DNA from: Thalassotalea sp. HSM 43
GTDB taxonomy: Bacteria > Pseudomonadota > Gammaproteobacteria > Enterobacterales > Alteromonadaceae
Length of the DNA stretch: 64,000 nucleotides
NCBI RefSeq assembly: GCF_004752005.1
Contig: NZ_CP038493.1
Span: 2,070,302 to 2,134,301 of the forward strand
Direction: 5' to 3'
Shown here: positions 1 through 10,130 of the stretch, in pieces
Layout of the letters: each line of letters begins with the position of its first letter
Numbering within the stretch: position 1 is the first letter of the stretch
The notes under the pieces: model-generated
The model's input: the letters and a program-made list of their open reading frames with translations, nothing else
The model's database searches: none
Told to the model about the DNA's origin: nothing
Translations under genes and position numbers: made by a program

Positions 1-111
1 GGTATTTGTAACATACAACAACGCACCAAAAAACAAACATTGGATCGCGGTCATGATCAGGATTACGTCATGAAAATTGAACAATACAGTCTGGAATTCA
101 AACGGCTTCAT
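1..111 (-). CDS. N-terminus of a membrane protein, cut by the window edge
   Basis: A reading frame of exactly 37 codons runs from an ATG at 111 to the left edge with no stop, beginning MKPFEFQTVLFNFHDVILIM. A strong Shine-Dalgarno (AAGGGAAAAG) sits directly upstream. The visible part is hydrophobic and looks like the first membrane helix of a multi-TM sensor. AraC-family regulators with an N-terminal membrane domain start this way and often flank secreted glycosidases, but that identity is a guess. It is divergent from the GH5 gene and shares its long intergenic region. Confidence 0.55.
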   Translation of the reverse strand, partial: MKPFEFQTVLFNFHDVILIMTAIQCLFFGALLYVTNT

Positions 112-638
112 CTTTTCCCTTGTTCAAGGCAGATTTTATAATTATTAACGTTGAGCATATCATGCTAAATCTTTGTTGCAATGCATTTTATCTAATGTAA
201 ATGGTAGCGCTTTCAATACTTCGTTAAATTGGTCATAAAACGTCGCTGTATTTAGCTGAAAATCTACAATTATGCTGTTTTTAGTAAGGTTATTTCGTTA
301 GTGGATTTTTTTATTTTTATCGACTTGCTAATGCTTATTTTGAATACCTCTTTTACACCTTTTCTACATGCCTTGAAATCCTTACTTCGCTTCAATGATT
401 CGCCAATAGTTTGTATTAATTAGCTTTATTCGAACTTAGAACCTTGGTTAATTTGCTGTTTGAGTAATGCAGGCGGACGACAGTTTCTTATCAACACGGT
501 TAATTAAATAGTTATCAAGGGATAAACGTCTTTTGATTGTCATCTATTGACGGTAACAACAAGGATTTAATTGGTAAGGAATTCAAAAGCGGTAGATGGC
601 TGAAAAATAACTAAAAATAATAATGGGGTTTATGAAAC
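112..638. other. Long intergenic region upstream of the GH5 gene
   Basis: This 527-bp AT-rich stretch has no convincing reading frame. It separates the divergent truncated membrane gene and the secreted glycosidase and must hold both promoters. The only distinct element I see is the LacI-type palindrome at 202-215. The GH5 transcript probably has a long leader, since the operator is about 420 bp from its start codon. Confidence 0.5.
202..215. promoter_or_regulatory. LacI-family-type operator
   Basis: TGGTAGCGCTTTCA is an imperfect palindrome centred on AGCGCT. This is the classic form recognised by LacI-family sugar regulators in gammaproteobacteria. It lies between the divergent truncated gene and the GH5 gene, which fits control by a carbohydrate signal. 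No LacI gene is in view. Confidence 0.5.
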
Positions 639-2963
639 ATGAACAAAAGCTCATCTATAAAAACAACAAATAAAAGGTTAACTATCGCAGCGGCGCTGAC
701 TATGGCCGCTATGATTAGTGGCGACGCCTTTGCCGCCCGTGATCGTGTCCATATCGATACATCACTTGGTTATAATGTCATCCTATCCGATCAAAACACC
801 ACTTTGCGTGGAGTTAGTGTGTCATTAGATGGTGGTGATCCGTACGGTTCAATCGAACCTATTCTGCCGTCGCAAGAATCGTTAAATAAATTAGCCACCG
901 AATACGGTTATAACTTGTTGCACGTTTACCTTGAAGGTGATGCTGCACAAAATCCAGATCCGGTAGGTATAAATGAAGAGTTGGCGGATATTCTCGTCGC
1001 TCGTACCGCTTCCGCTAATCTATACCTGATGATTACTATTGCCAACAATGGTGAAAATGGCGCGATTCATTCAATGCAAAAGACATTAGACTTTTGGAGT
1101 TTATATGGCGCCAAATACGCCAATGAAACTCATGTTTTGTTTGAAGCGCATAACGAACCGGTTGCCGGGCAAAACCATGCTTGGTCTGATGCTGATTGGG
1201 ACAAGCAAGTCGAAATGTACAACCACATTCGTGCTTTAGCACCAGATACCATGATCTTCCTTGGTAGCTTCATGTCGTTTAATGGTGCATCTTCGGCGAT
1301 GTACGGTGCCGATTACATAAAAGCGGGCACTGGCGATGCTAACATCTGGGAAAATGCCGCATTTGCATGGCATGGCTACTGGGATTTACCTGGTATCGAA
1401 TCGACCATTAACCCTATTCAAGATGCTGGTACCGATTACCCAGGTTTATTGTGTACCGAATTTTGGCCTGGTGACACTGAAAACGGCTATAACGCCGCGT
1501 TTGAATCGCACCACATGGGTTGGGCGCAATTCCAATACCTAAATGCACAAGATTTAGATCTGGATAACATCAAGAGTAAAATTGATAACGCTGGTACGGT
1601 TTGGAAACCTGACTCACCACTTGCTAATTGGCCGACTGCCGGTGACCCAGCCATCCCGGCAATGGGCACAAAACTTGGTATTTACAGTCATATTGATGGT
1701 CAATTTATTACTCATGATGGTACTAACTTGCAAGCTAATGCCGCTGCATATGGTGCTGGTGCGAATGACTCGTTCACCATTGTTGATGCTGGTAATGGTC
1801 GCGTTGCTTTGCAAACCGATGCTGGTAACTATTTGAGTGCGACCGGCGATGGCAATCCATTGACTGTGACCGCTGCGACGATTGGCGTTACCGAAATGTG
1901 GGAATGGCTACAACTGTGTCCTGAGCAAGATGTCGATGCCATGACATTACGCCCATGGGGCGGAGATGGTCACTTAATTGGTAAAGTAACACGTGGTAAA
2001 GACGCGGGTAAGTTATCGGCAAATGCCGATGATGCTTCCTATGATGGTATTGCTGAATTAGGTTTTGTCACCTCAGCAACGGCATCAGCACCTGCCGGTT
2101 GTGAAGCGCCTCTACCACCAGCGGCGGGACCATTTTATGGCGCGCCTATGCCAGTACCAACCGACCCATCGCAAGCACACCCATTCAATAGTTCTGCCCC
2201 TGGCAATGTGATTTATGCTTCTGACTTTGACCATGGTGGTGAAGGTGTTGCGTATCATGATATTGATGATGAAAACTGGGGTGGTGCTTACCGTTGGGAC
2301 GTAGGTGTTGATATTGAAGCGTCAAATGGTTTCACTAATGTTGGCTGGATCGATCCAGGTGAATGGTTGAATTACACCATTGATGTGCAAGCCGCAGGTG
2401 ATTATGTTCTAACCATGAGCGTGGCGTCTGCACAAAATGATGGTCAATTCCATATTGAAATGGACGGTGTAGACGTTACCGGTCCTGTGATCACACCTAA
2501 CACAGGTGCTTGGAATAGCTATCAAGACATGCAAGTAACGGTCAGTCTAAATGCTGGTGTGCAAGAATTTAGGATGGTTAGTGCCGGCGGTTTTAACTTG
2601 ATTAGCTTTGATTTACAACCTGGTACGGTAACACCGCCAACTGAAGGTACAGAGTCATCAGTGAACAACATTACCATGACATCGAGCAGCGGTAATGGTG
2701 GTCGAGTGACAGCGTATGCAACGGTAACCGTGGTTGATGATCAAGGCACGCCTCTAGAAGGTATCACCGTATCTGGTGATTGGAGTGGTTTATCTAACTC
2801 TTCAGCGTCGGCGATAACCAATTCGTCTGGTCAAGTAAGCTTTAGCTCAAGCACCGTGCGCAATCCAAGTGGTACGTTTACCTTCACGGTAACCGATATT
2901 ACCGGTGGTTTGCCATACAATGCGGCAAGCAATACTGAAACATCGGATTCACTTAGCTTTTAA
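639..2963 (+). CDS. Secreted glycoside hydrolase family 5 enzyme with fascin-like, CBM6 and Ig-like modules
   Basis: A 774-residue secreted polysaccharidase. A signal peptide covers about 1-33 (AFA then ARD). Residues 40-315 form a GH5-like TIM barrel: the acid/base Glu173 lies in HNEP and the nucleophile Glu274 in CTEFW. Residues 345-470 look like a beta-trefoil (fascin/ricin-like) module. Residues 515-655 are a CBM6-type carbohydrate-binding module with the GWIDPGEWLNY motif. The tail (665-774) is a Ser/Thr-rich Ig-like domain. Start ATG 639 follows TGGGG. The gene stands alone and ends in a strong terminator. The substrate (beta-glucan, mannan or similar) cannot be read from the sequence. 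Confidence 0.85.
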   Translation: MNKSSSIKTTNKRLTIAAALTMAAMISGDAFAARDRVHIDTSLGYNVILSDQNTTLRGVSVSLDGGDPYGSIEPILPSQESLNKLATEYGYNLLHVYLEGDAAQNPDPVGINEELADILVARTASANLYLMITIANNGENGAIHSMQKTLDFWSLYGAKYANETHVLFEAHNEPVAGQNHAWSDADWDKQVEMYNHIRALAPDTMIFLGSFMSFNGASSAMYGADYIKAGTGDANIWENAAFAWHGYWDLPGIESTINPIQDAGTDYPGLLCTEFWPGDTENGYNAAFESHHMGWAQFQYLNAQDLDLDNIKSKIDNAGTVWKPDSPLANWPTAGDPAIPAMGTKLGIYSHIDGQFITHDGTNLQANAAAYGAGANDSFTIVDAGNGRVALQTDAGNYLSATGDGNPLTVTAATIGVTEMWEWLQLCPEQDVDAMTLRPWGGDGHLIGKVTRGKDAGKLSANADDASYDGIAELGFVTSATASAPAGCEAPLPPAAGPFYGAPMPVPTDPSQAHPFNSSAPGNVIYASDFDHGGEGVAYHDIDDENWGGAYRWDVGVDIEASNGFTNVGWIDPGEWLNYTIDVQAAGDYVLTMSVASAQNDGQFHIEMDGVDVTGPVITPNTGAWNSYQDMQVTVSLNAGVQEFRMVSAGGFNLISFDLQPGTVTPPTEGTESSVNNITMTSSSGNGGRVTAYATVTVVDDQGTPLEGITVSGDWSGLSNSSASAITNSSGQVSFSSSTVRNPSGTFTFTVTDITGGLPYNAASNTETSDSLSF

Positions 2964-2985
2964 TGGGTATTATTAGCTAACCTGC

Positions 2986-3022
2986 AAAGGCTGTGTAATG
3001 GGTTCATTGCACAGCCTTTTTA
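2986..3022 (+). terminator. Rho-independent terminator of the GH5 gene
   Basis: Two 15-base arms (2986-3000 and 3005-3019, one G-T pair) with a four-base loop are followed by a T run, 23 bp after the GH5 stop. Confidence 0.85.
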
Positions 3023-3145
3023 TTTTAGGCTAGGCAAGCTGTTAAAAGCATGCATTCGCCGTAACAAAATACCCTACCTCGCAGCAGAACAAGCAGAATT
3101 TGCTATTTTTATTAGAGCAGTAAATTAAACTTAATAATCCAGTTA

Positions 3146-4861
3146 ATGAAATGGAGTTTTTTCGTGCTTGGCAATTCTCGTCGCTTTATTGTTTTCATAT
3201 TTGTTTGCTTACCTTTTTTTGCATTCGCTCAAGAGTCGTTGCCAGCGGATGCTGAGGACACTAAAAGCGCCGCGAAACAACTTAAACAAACTCTGTCAGA
3301 AATAGCCGATTATCGTGAGTTGATTGAACAAATTGAATCGGAACAAAAAGATGCGTTTGGTTTTGAAAAACGCGCACTGGGTAAGCAACGCCTGAATACC
3401 TTGACGCGTTATCGCAATCTATTGCAGCAATATATAGAAGATATCACGGCATTAGAGGAGCAGGCGTTTGTTAAAAAACACCAAGAGAAAGCGATAAATC
3501 TAGTTGAAAAAGCATTGCAGGAAATATACGACGATTTGGCGGTTAGCGATAAAGCCGTCGGTGATTTAGAGCAAAGCATTGCCGATGCTCTCAAGAATAT
3601 ATTCAGTCTCAATGAAGCCCCAGCCAAAGATCGCGTTGCGCAAATGCTATGGAAACTTAATCTCATTCGCCGTTATCAAGAGGATGTGTTTCATGCTTTG
3701 GTGTACCTATCTCGAAGCGCCGAATCGTTGGGGCTAAACGCCGATAAATCGCTGGCTTTAGCGGAACAGCGAGTGCGTAAACAAGCGGATACCTTATCGG
3801 GTTTTATTGGTTTAAATGAAGACAAATTATTACAGCTAGAAAAGAAAAAAGCGGTAGTGCGCACCGAGTCTGATACCGGTAAAGCTCTTATTTCTCAGTC
3901 GGCATTAGTCAATTTAGAAATACAGGAATACGCTAATCGTTTGCAGCATATGGTGACGTTGCTAAACGAGTTGGGTTTATCGACCGCCTTGTACAAGAAA
4001 ACCGTCATTCAGGCCCGTGACAGTTTAAGTAAAGAAGTGCTTGATGGTCAGGTGTTTTCACATTTGGTGACCGAATGGTGGCTTGATTTCAAAAAATGGA
4101 TGCGCCGACAAGCGCCGAGTTTAATTGGCAGCGCGATTACCTTAATTGGTATTTTTGTGGTCGCTTATTTGCTGTCGAAATTGGTACGCCGTATTGTCAG
4201 TATCAGTTTGCATCGCAGTCGCCCGGATATGTCTGAATTGGCGCGTAGCTTTTTAATTGTCAGTTCTGGACGGTTAATTATATTACTCGGTATCATCTAT
4301 GCGCTGGCGCAACTCGGTGTGCAAATAGGGCCACTATTAGCCGGTTTAGGTATTATGGGGTTTGTTATAGGTTTCGCTCTGCAAGAAACCTTAGCCAATT
4401 TCGCGTCGGGTTTGATGATACTTATTTATCGTCCCTATGATGTTGGCGATAAAATTCGCGTTGCCGGTCTTGAAGGGCGGGTGAAAGAAATGACCTTAGT
4501 GACAACGACCATTTTTACTTCCGCAAACCATCATTTAACGGTGCCTAATAACACCATTTGGAAAGATATAATTCAAAACATCACCTCACAACCGCATGTG
4601 CGTATGGACTTGTTTTTTACCGCGCCATTTGCATCGGATTCAAAAGCGATACTTAGCGCCATTGACGATGAATTGAATCAAAATAAGGTGGTTGAACAAG
4701 ACCGCGATAAGCATGCCCGAGTGTATGAGCTTGGCGAGTCTGAAGTTAAATATATCGCGCGTTTTTGGGTAAGTTCGGATGATATTGATGAAGCAAAGTG
4801 GTCTATATCTGAGGCGGTGAAACAACGCTTTGATAATATTGGTATTGGTAAAGACAGCTAG
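3146..4861 (+). CDS. MscS-family mechanosensitive channel with periplasmic coiled-coil domain
   Basis: A 571-residue inner-membrane protein. A signal-like helix (about 10-28, ending AFAQ) precedes a Glu/Lys-rich, probably coiled-coil periplasmic region (30-300). Then come membrane helices (about 325-420) and the MscS pore and beta domain: GLGIMGFVIGFALQETLANF, then YRPYDVGDKI and the VPNN motif typical of MscS. The likely role is release of solutes under hypo-osmotic stress. ATG 3146 has no good ribosome site. GTG 3164, seven bases after TGGAG, is an equally likely start and gives a cleaner signal peptide. It appears monocistronic. Confidence 0.85.
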   Translation: MKWSFFVLGNSRRFIVFIFVCLPFFAFAQESLPADAEDTKSAAKQLKQTLSEIADYRELIEQIESEQKDAFGFEKRALGKQRLNTLTRYRNLLQQYIEDITALEEQAFVKKHQEKAINLVEKALQEIYDDLAVSDKAVGDLEQSIADALKNIFSLNEAPAKDRVAQMLWKLNLIRRYQEDVFHALVYLSRSAESLGLNADKSLALAEQRVRKQADTLSGFIGLNEDKLLQLEKKKAVVRTESDTGKALISQSALVNLEIQEYANRLQHMVTLLNELGLSTALYKKTVIQARDSLSKEVLDGQVFSHLVTEWWLDFKKWMRRQAPSLIGSAITLIGIFVVAYLLSKLVRRIVSISLHRSRPDMSELARSFLIVSSGRLIILLGIIYALAQLGVQIGPLLAGLGIMGFVIGFALQETLANFASGLMILIYRPYDVGDKIRVAGLEGRVKEMTLVTTTIFTSANHHLTVPNNTIWKDIIQNITSQPHVRMDLFFTAPFASDSKAILSAIDDELNQNKVVEQDRDKHARVYELGESEVKYIARFWVSSDDIDEAKWSISEAVKQRFDNIGIGKDS

Positions 4862-5034
4862 TACTCGTGACTCTCAAGCAAATCCGACATGACCGTTGCG
4901 GCTAAATAATTTCTCGAAAGCACTTTAGATACTGGTTTTACAGGCAAGTTAGCCGCTACAATGCAATCGTTAGTAGCCATAAATGCTAACCACTGACGCT
5001 AATAAAAATTCAAAATGTAGTACGAGAAATCAAT

Positions 5035-6600
5035 ATGAACCCATCCATTGTTTGGAGTGTTTCTGGTAGCGATCCTACCGGTGGTGCTGGTATTCAAGCT
5101 GATCTAAAAACCATGCATAACCTCGGTAGTGAGGCATGCACCATCATCACCGCTGTTACGGCGCAAAATTCGCAAGCGGTTGCGAGTATAAATCCGGTTA
5201 GCGATGCTATTTTACTGGCCCAGTTTGCCGCCTTGGCTGCTGATAAAACCGCTCAGGTTATTAAGATAGGTATGCTTGCCAATCCACAACAGGTGGAATT
5301 AGTCGCTAACCAAATCAATCAGTTTAAGCAGACATGGGATAGCGCACCTCGAGTGGTTTACGATCCCATCGCAATCTCAGTTAGCGGTGACGACTTAACC
5401 GAAGATGACATTGTACCAGCGATTAAAAAATGGTTATTGCCATTGGTAGATGTGGTCACACCCAACAACCAAGAGCTGCAAAAACTAACCGGCGTGTATG
5501 TATTCAGCTGGGATTGTATGCGCACTGCCGCCAACAGTTTGCTTGATCTTGGCGTTGGTGCGGTGATCATTAAAGGCGGGCATATTGATATCGATCTTGA
5601 GAAAGCTGTCGATTATTGTACCGACGGGGAACATCATTATTGGTTGGCAAGCGACCGCATCGAAACGTCACGCAGCCATGGCGTTGGTTGTACCTTTGCC
5701 AGTGCTATTGCCACATTGTTAGCACAAGACTACTTGTTGCGAGATGCCTTTACCATAGCAAAAGCCTACGTCAATCAAGGCTTAAAAGCGCAATGCCACG
5801 TTAACAAACAGCACGATAATGGCGGCCCGATATGGCAGGGCACATGGCCAAATAAAGCCACGGATTTCCCGCAAGTTTTGGTATCAGGCTCAGAGCTTGC
5901 TGATGAGCTCGATTGGCATCATGAATTTGCCGACAATAACACACATTACGCCACTGGATTTACCACCTTAAGCAGTGAACAACTTGCATTGTATCCACAT
6001 GTTGACTGCTTAGAATGGTGTGAGCGCTTGCTAAAAATGGGTATAAAGACCATTCGCTATCACGCCAATAATGCCGACGAGCAAGAACGAGAAGATGCGC
6101 TGATTGCGGCGTTAGCGCTGGCGCAACAATATCAAGCTAATATGTTTATAGATGATCACTGGCAACTGGCAATAAAGCATCACGCCTATGGTGTACACCT
6201 TAAGGTCAGCGATTTAGATAACCTTGATCTTGCTGCCATACAAGAGGCTGGCTTATGTTTAGGGCTAAGTGGCAAGGGCTATTATGACCTTCTGCAAGCA
6301 CAGCAATACCAGCCATCTTATTTGCTTTTAGACGAGATGTTTAATAAAGAAATCAATGATATAACTAATATCGATGCAGAGCTGAAAAGATTACGCGAAT
6401 TGGTTACACTCAATAATGATGCGCAGCAAATTACCTTGGTAGCCATGTTACAGGCGCAAGTCGGCGTCAGTGCAAAAAGCACCGCGAATATTACTGAGTT
6501 AGGCGTTAATGCTATCGCGGTTGCAGCGACACTTCGCGAAGCAGATCAGCCTGAGCACGTTATAGAACAATTGCAGCGGATACTAGGTCGTCATATCTAG
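5035..6600 (+). CDS. thiDE: Fused HMP-phosphate kinase / thiamine-phosphate synthase-like protein
   Basis: A 521-residue fusion for thiamine synthesis. Residues 1-255 are ThiD (ribokinase fold): SGSDPTGGAGIQAD binds the pyrimidine, and the GVGCTFASAIA anion-hole/catalytic motif is intact. Residues 300-521 look like a ThiE TIM barrel that would join HMP-PP and thiazole phosphate. The ThiE half is divergent: the expected phosphate-binding and diphosphate-handling motifs are hard to find (for example LGLSGKGYYDL where LGxSTH is usual). ThiE activity is therefore uncertain. thiF follows after 36 bp, so the two are probably cotranscribed. I saw no TPP riboswitch in the 173-bp leader. Confidence 0.8.
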   Translation: MNPSIVWSVSGSDPTGGAGIQADLKTMHNLGSEACTIITAVTAQNSQAVASINPVSDAILLAQFAALAADKTAQVIKIGMLANPQQVELVANQINQFKQTWDSAPRVVYDPIAISVSGDDLTEDDIVPAIKKWLLPLVDVVTPNNQELQKLTGVYVFSWDCMRTAANSLLDLGVGAVIIKGGHIDIDLEKAVDYCTDGEHHYWLASDRIETSRSHGVGCTFASAIATLLAQDYLLRDAFTIAKAYVNQGLKAQCHVNKQHDNGGPIWQGTWPNKATDFPQVLVSGSELADELDWHHEFADNNTHYATGFTTLSSEQLALYPHVDCLEWCERLLKMGIKTIRYHANNADEQEREDALIAALALAQQYQANMFIDDHWQLAIKHHAYGVHLKVSDLDNLDLAAIQEAGLCLGLSGKGYYDLLQAQQYQPSYLLLDEMFNKEINDITNIDAELKRLRELVTLNNDAQQITLVAMLQAQVGVSAKSTANITELGVNAIAVAATLREADQPEHVIEQLQRILGRHI

Positions 6601-6636
6601 CATGGACAGATAGAGTAGATAACAAGTGAGTCCAAA

Positions 6637-7380
6637 ATGAGCTTAACTGATAAAGAGTATATGCGTTATAGCCGTCATATCATGGTGGATGAGATAGGTG
6701 AAGCTGGTCAGCTTGCCTTTAAAAACGCGCATGTACTCATTGTTGGCATGGGCGGCTTGGGTTGTCCTGCCAGTCAATATCTGGCAACCGCAGGTATTGG
6801 TCAATTAACCTTGATTGACCATGACGATATTGAGATCACCAATCTGCAGCGACAGATACTGTACAGTGATTTTGATTTGGGTGAAGCTAAGGTAGAGGTC
6901 GCGCAACAGCAGCTAGAAAGCCTCAATCCACATTGCCAAATCAATACCTTAAAGGAATCAATTTTTGATGTTGATTTAACCACCATTTTGGCTGGCGTTG
7001 ATGTTGTATTGGATTGTACCGATAGCGCGAAAACTCGACAATACATCAACGCTTGTAGCGTTAAAGCTAAGGTTAAATTAGTCAGTGCGGCGGCAATTCG
7101 AGGTTCAGGACAACTCACCAGTTTTGATTTTAGTCTTGCTAAATCGCCTTGCTACCATTGTTTGCATCCTGATCTTGATGAACAACAACTTAACTGCGCT
7201 ACTATGGGGGTCATGGGGCCGCTGTTAGGGGTAATGGGCAGCATGCAAGCGATTGAAACATTACGTTTGTTACTCGGCAAACAAGACAATATTGGTCGAT
7301 TATTGTTATTTGATGCCTTTACCATGCAGTTTCAGCAGTTTAGCTTACCCAAAAAAGATAATTGCCCGGTGTGTGGTTAA
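6637..7380 (+). CDS. thiF: ThiF/MoeB-type adenylyltransferase
   Basis: A 247-residue E1-like enzyme that would adenylate the C-terminal glycine of the sulfur carrier ThiS for thiazole synthesis. The N-terminal RYSRHI motif, the nucleotide-binding GMGGLGCPASQYLA, the DxDxIExxNLxRQ arginine motif and the zinc pairs CYHC and CPVC are present. The length is normal. It follows the thiDE fusion closely, which favours ThiF over MoeB. Oddly, thiC, thiS, thiG and thiH are not in this window. Confidence 0.85.
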   Translation: MSLTDKEYMRYSRHIMVDEIGEAGQLAFKNAHVLIVGMGGLGCPASQYLATAGIGQLTLIDHDDIEITNLQRQILYSDFDLGEAKVEVAQQQLESLNPHCQINTLKESIFDVDLTTILAGVDVVLDCTDSAKTRQYINACSVKAKVKLVSAAAIRGSGQLTSFDFSLAKSPCYHCLHPDLDEQQLNCATMGVMGPLLGVMGSMQAIETLRLLLGKQDNIGRLLLFDAFTMQFQQFSLPKKDNCPVCG

Positions 7381-7481
7381 GGGCTAGGTAATATATCGAC
7401 GTCGAGTGGTGCCAAAACGCTGTGGATTCAAATGCCAAATTCAATACATACTAAATGTTATCGTAGTTAGATGAGAAAGTG

Positions 7482-10037
7482 ATGAAACGCTCGAGTAAGT
7501 TATTAATTAAATTCGCAGTATTTGCCGGGCTATGGTTGGTTTTATGGCTCGCTAGTGACCCTCTCATCAAGCATTTCGCTAATCGCCAATTGGCCGATAT
7601 GAATGCATCTATTGATTATAAATCGGCTCGTATATCACCATTTGATTTGTCACTGACAGTCGAAGAATTACAGCTCGATTATAAAAACCAAATCATGCTA
7701 AGCGTTGAGCAATTGAGTGTTGATTTAAATTCACATGCATTGACCGATAAAGAGCTGCACTTCGATCATCTACATATTGGTTCGTTCTATTTTGATAACC
7801 CGAAATTTCTTGAGTTGCTTGAGCAACGGACCAATGACCAAGACAGCGGTGACAATTCGGAACAATCATCATTACCTTTATTGGTTATTGATGATGTCAG
7901 CGCCTCAGGTAAGCTATTGTTTTCCGATGATAAAAAACCCGTTACTATCAATGATTTTGGCGCCAATGATGTGTCATATGGTGAGCAAGGCTATAAAGCC
8001 AAACTCAGCGCCGTACTAAACTATATGCAGAATAGCTTATCTGTGGCTGGCGCCCTTAACAGTGACAATGATCAGATCAAAATCAATCTGAAAAAGCTTA
8101 AAGGTCAATTAAATGTTGCCGACCTCAATGAGTTTAGTGAAATTAATTTGCCGTTAATTCAAGGCCATATTGATTTTGATGCAACGGCCAATGTGTCATA
8201 TTCGCAACAAGGTTTAAGCATTGCTAGCGGACAAAGTGATTTACGCATTAGCGATGGCTTATTAAAGGCTGCTACAGGCGCTGATAGCAGTGAATTGGAA
8301 ATAAGCTTTGAGCAATTTCAACTTGACCTCAGTAACAGTCAGTTTGAGATGAAAAGTGATGCATTGAGCGCAACCAAAATCGATATTGAGCAAACGGACG
8401 TGGTCATCAAAAATGGTTTGGTTAGTGGAGTGCTGCGTTCAGATAATGCCGATTCGCAAATTAAATTTAGTAAAATCCAGCTAACAGCGACAGAGAGCCA
8501 GGTTAGCCTAGATCAGCAAAACCAGCCATTACAGCTCGATACAACAGTGAATATCGACAGCGAACGTCTCGATTGGCATCAACTTGCGTTAAATAATGAA
8601 CCGAAAGCCTTGGTATTGCATCTTGATGCGGCAACATTGCTTGGCATTGATATAAGTCAGACCGAAAATTCTCAATCGCCGACAGTGGCGATGGATAAAA
8701 TGACCTTACAAACAGGGATTTTCTCACAGGTTTTTGCGATGCCATTGATCGAGCTGAACAAAGACAAGACCATAGAACCCTTACTTGAGTTTAACCAATT
8801 GTCATTAGACAAATTCAGTTTAGCAAATGATGAGCTGGTCATTGGTGGCATAGATATTGATGCCAAACACGTCATTTTTTATAAGAATAAAGACAATGCC
8901 ATCGCCAACTTTGTCGACCTATTTGCCAGTGACGAAGAGCAAGCTGCAGCGGGCGATGTCCCGGATGAAGACGGCCAACAGGCAAATAACGCAGCTAAAC
9001 AAAAACCGACAGCAAACGCAGCACAAGAGCATGACGTATCGATACATGTTGATCGCTTTAACCTTACCGGTGAGCCAGTGATAACCTTGTACGATCATTC
9101 ATTGTCGGAGACATTTGAACAACATGTCACCATTGAGCAATTAAGCCTAAGCAATGTTGACAGAGCCAGCGATGAAAGCGATAGCGAAAAAGCTAAATTT
9201 AGTCTTAAAGGTCGCATTGGTAAACGCGCACGTATCGATATTGACGGTGCCTTGTATCCATTTGCGGATGAGCGTGATTTAGAAGCAAAAGGCCAACTTA
9301 AAGCCATCGATTTGAAGCGATATACGCCTTATGTTGTCGATGCTACGGGGTATGCAATTAAGCAAGGTTTGCTCTATGCAGATTTTCAATTTGCCATTAA
9401 TAACGACGTTATAAAAGGCGATGTCGACACCCGTATTAATGGCATTGAAATCAGTGAATTGCAAAACAACAAACAATCGGGCTCGGTATCGACAATGCCC
9501 ATCAATGTGGTTATTTCGCAATTGAGCGATGAACACGGCAATGTAAATGTTGACGTACCCCTGGCAGGGCGCATTGATGATCCAAACTTTGGTTTGAGTG
9601 GCTTTATTTCATTGGTGACCACGAAAGCGATTAAAGAGGGGGCGAAAACCTATCTTTTGCAAGCGTTAGTGCCCTACGCCAGTGTGGTCAATGTTGCCAT
9701 GCTCGCATCCGGCAGCCTATTTAAAGTATCGGTCAATGACTTGCCCTATGAAACAGGACAGACAGAATTGCGGCCAACACAAAATGAGTTTATCCAGCCT
9801 TTAGCCGAGCTAATGCAAAGTAAAGAAGAGCTGCACCTAACCATTTGTCCTGTTGTGATTGGTAACTCTGAAGACAAAGCGCAAGCGAGAGAATTGCGCA
9901 AAGTAGGCCAACTTCGTGGTGAATTATTTATTGACGCGATGATTGAACAATATCAAATTTCAGATGAGCGATTGATACCGTGTCGTACAAAAATCGTTGA
10001 AAAAGGCGTGGTTGGACTGACGTTTAAGTTTAATTAA
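7482..10037 (+). CDS. DUF748 family protein (AsmA-like, envelope)
   Basis: About 850 residues with one N-terminal membrane helix (about 8-28), then a long periplasmic region rich in beta strands with repeated short hydrophobic/charged alternation. This is the DUF748/AsmA-like pattern. The C-terminus has the conserved LRPTQNEFIQPLAELM segment and a final basic stretch usual in DUF748. These proteins are thought to act in outer-membrane lipid transport or envelope integrity; the function here is not known. A GTG codon directly precedes the chosen ATG at 7482. An acidic low-complexity insert lies near residues 485-510. Confidence 0.75.
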   Translation: MKRSSKLLIKFAVFAGLWLVLWLASDPLIKHFANRQLADMNASIDYKSARISPFDLSLTVEELQLDYKNQIMLSVEQLSVDLNSHALTDKELHFDHLHIGSFYFDNPKFLELLEQRTNDQDSGDNSEQSSLPLLVIDDVSASGKLLFSDDKKPVTINDFGANDVSYGEQGYKAKLSAVLNYMQNSLSVAGALNSDNDQIKINLKKLKGQLNVADLNEFSEINLPLIQGHIDFDATANVSYSQQGLSIASGQSDLRISDGLLKAATGADSSELEISFEQFQLDLSNSQFEMKSDALSATKIDIEQTDVVIKNGLVSGVLRSDNADSQIKFSKIQLTATESQVSLDQQNQPLQLDTTVNIDSERLDWHQLALNNEPKALVLHLDAATLLGIDISQTENSQSPTVAMDKMTLQTGIFSQVFAMPLIELNKDKTIEPLLEFNQLSLDKFSLANDELVIGGIDIDAKHVIFYKNKDNAIANFVDLFASDEEQAAAGDVPDEDGQQANNAAKQKPTANAAQEHDVSIHVDRFNLTGEPVITLYDHSLSETFEQHVTIEQLSLSNVDRASDESDSEKAKFSLKGRIGKRARIDIDGALYPFADERDLEAKGQLKAIDLKRYTPYVVDATGYAIKQGLLYADFQFAINNDVIKGDVDTRINGIEISELQNNKQSGSVSTMPINVVISQLSDEHGNVNVDVPLAGRIDDPNFGLSGFISLVTTKAIKEGAKTYLLQALVPYASVVNVAMLASGSLFKVSVNDLPYETGQTELRPTQNEFIQPLAELMQSKEELHLTICPVVIGNSEDKAQARELRKVGQLRGELFIDAMIEQYQISDERLIPCRTKIVEKGVVGLTFKFN

Positions 10038-10130
10038 CAGGGTACAAATATACTTTAATCAGTATATTAAAATGCGGTGCGAATTGAGATAAACGGTTGC
10101 TTGCAGATTTTAAAGTAGCTATTGTCGCGG

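Noticed and set aside
1036-1814. Several short frames within and opposite the GH5 gene
   Set aside because: They overlap a well-supported long gene, lack ribosome sites and show no domain.
4862-5034. TPP riboswitch before thiDE
   Set aside because: No CUGAGA-type THI-box core could be found in the leader.
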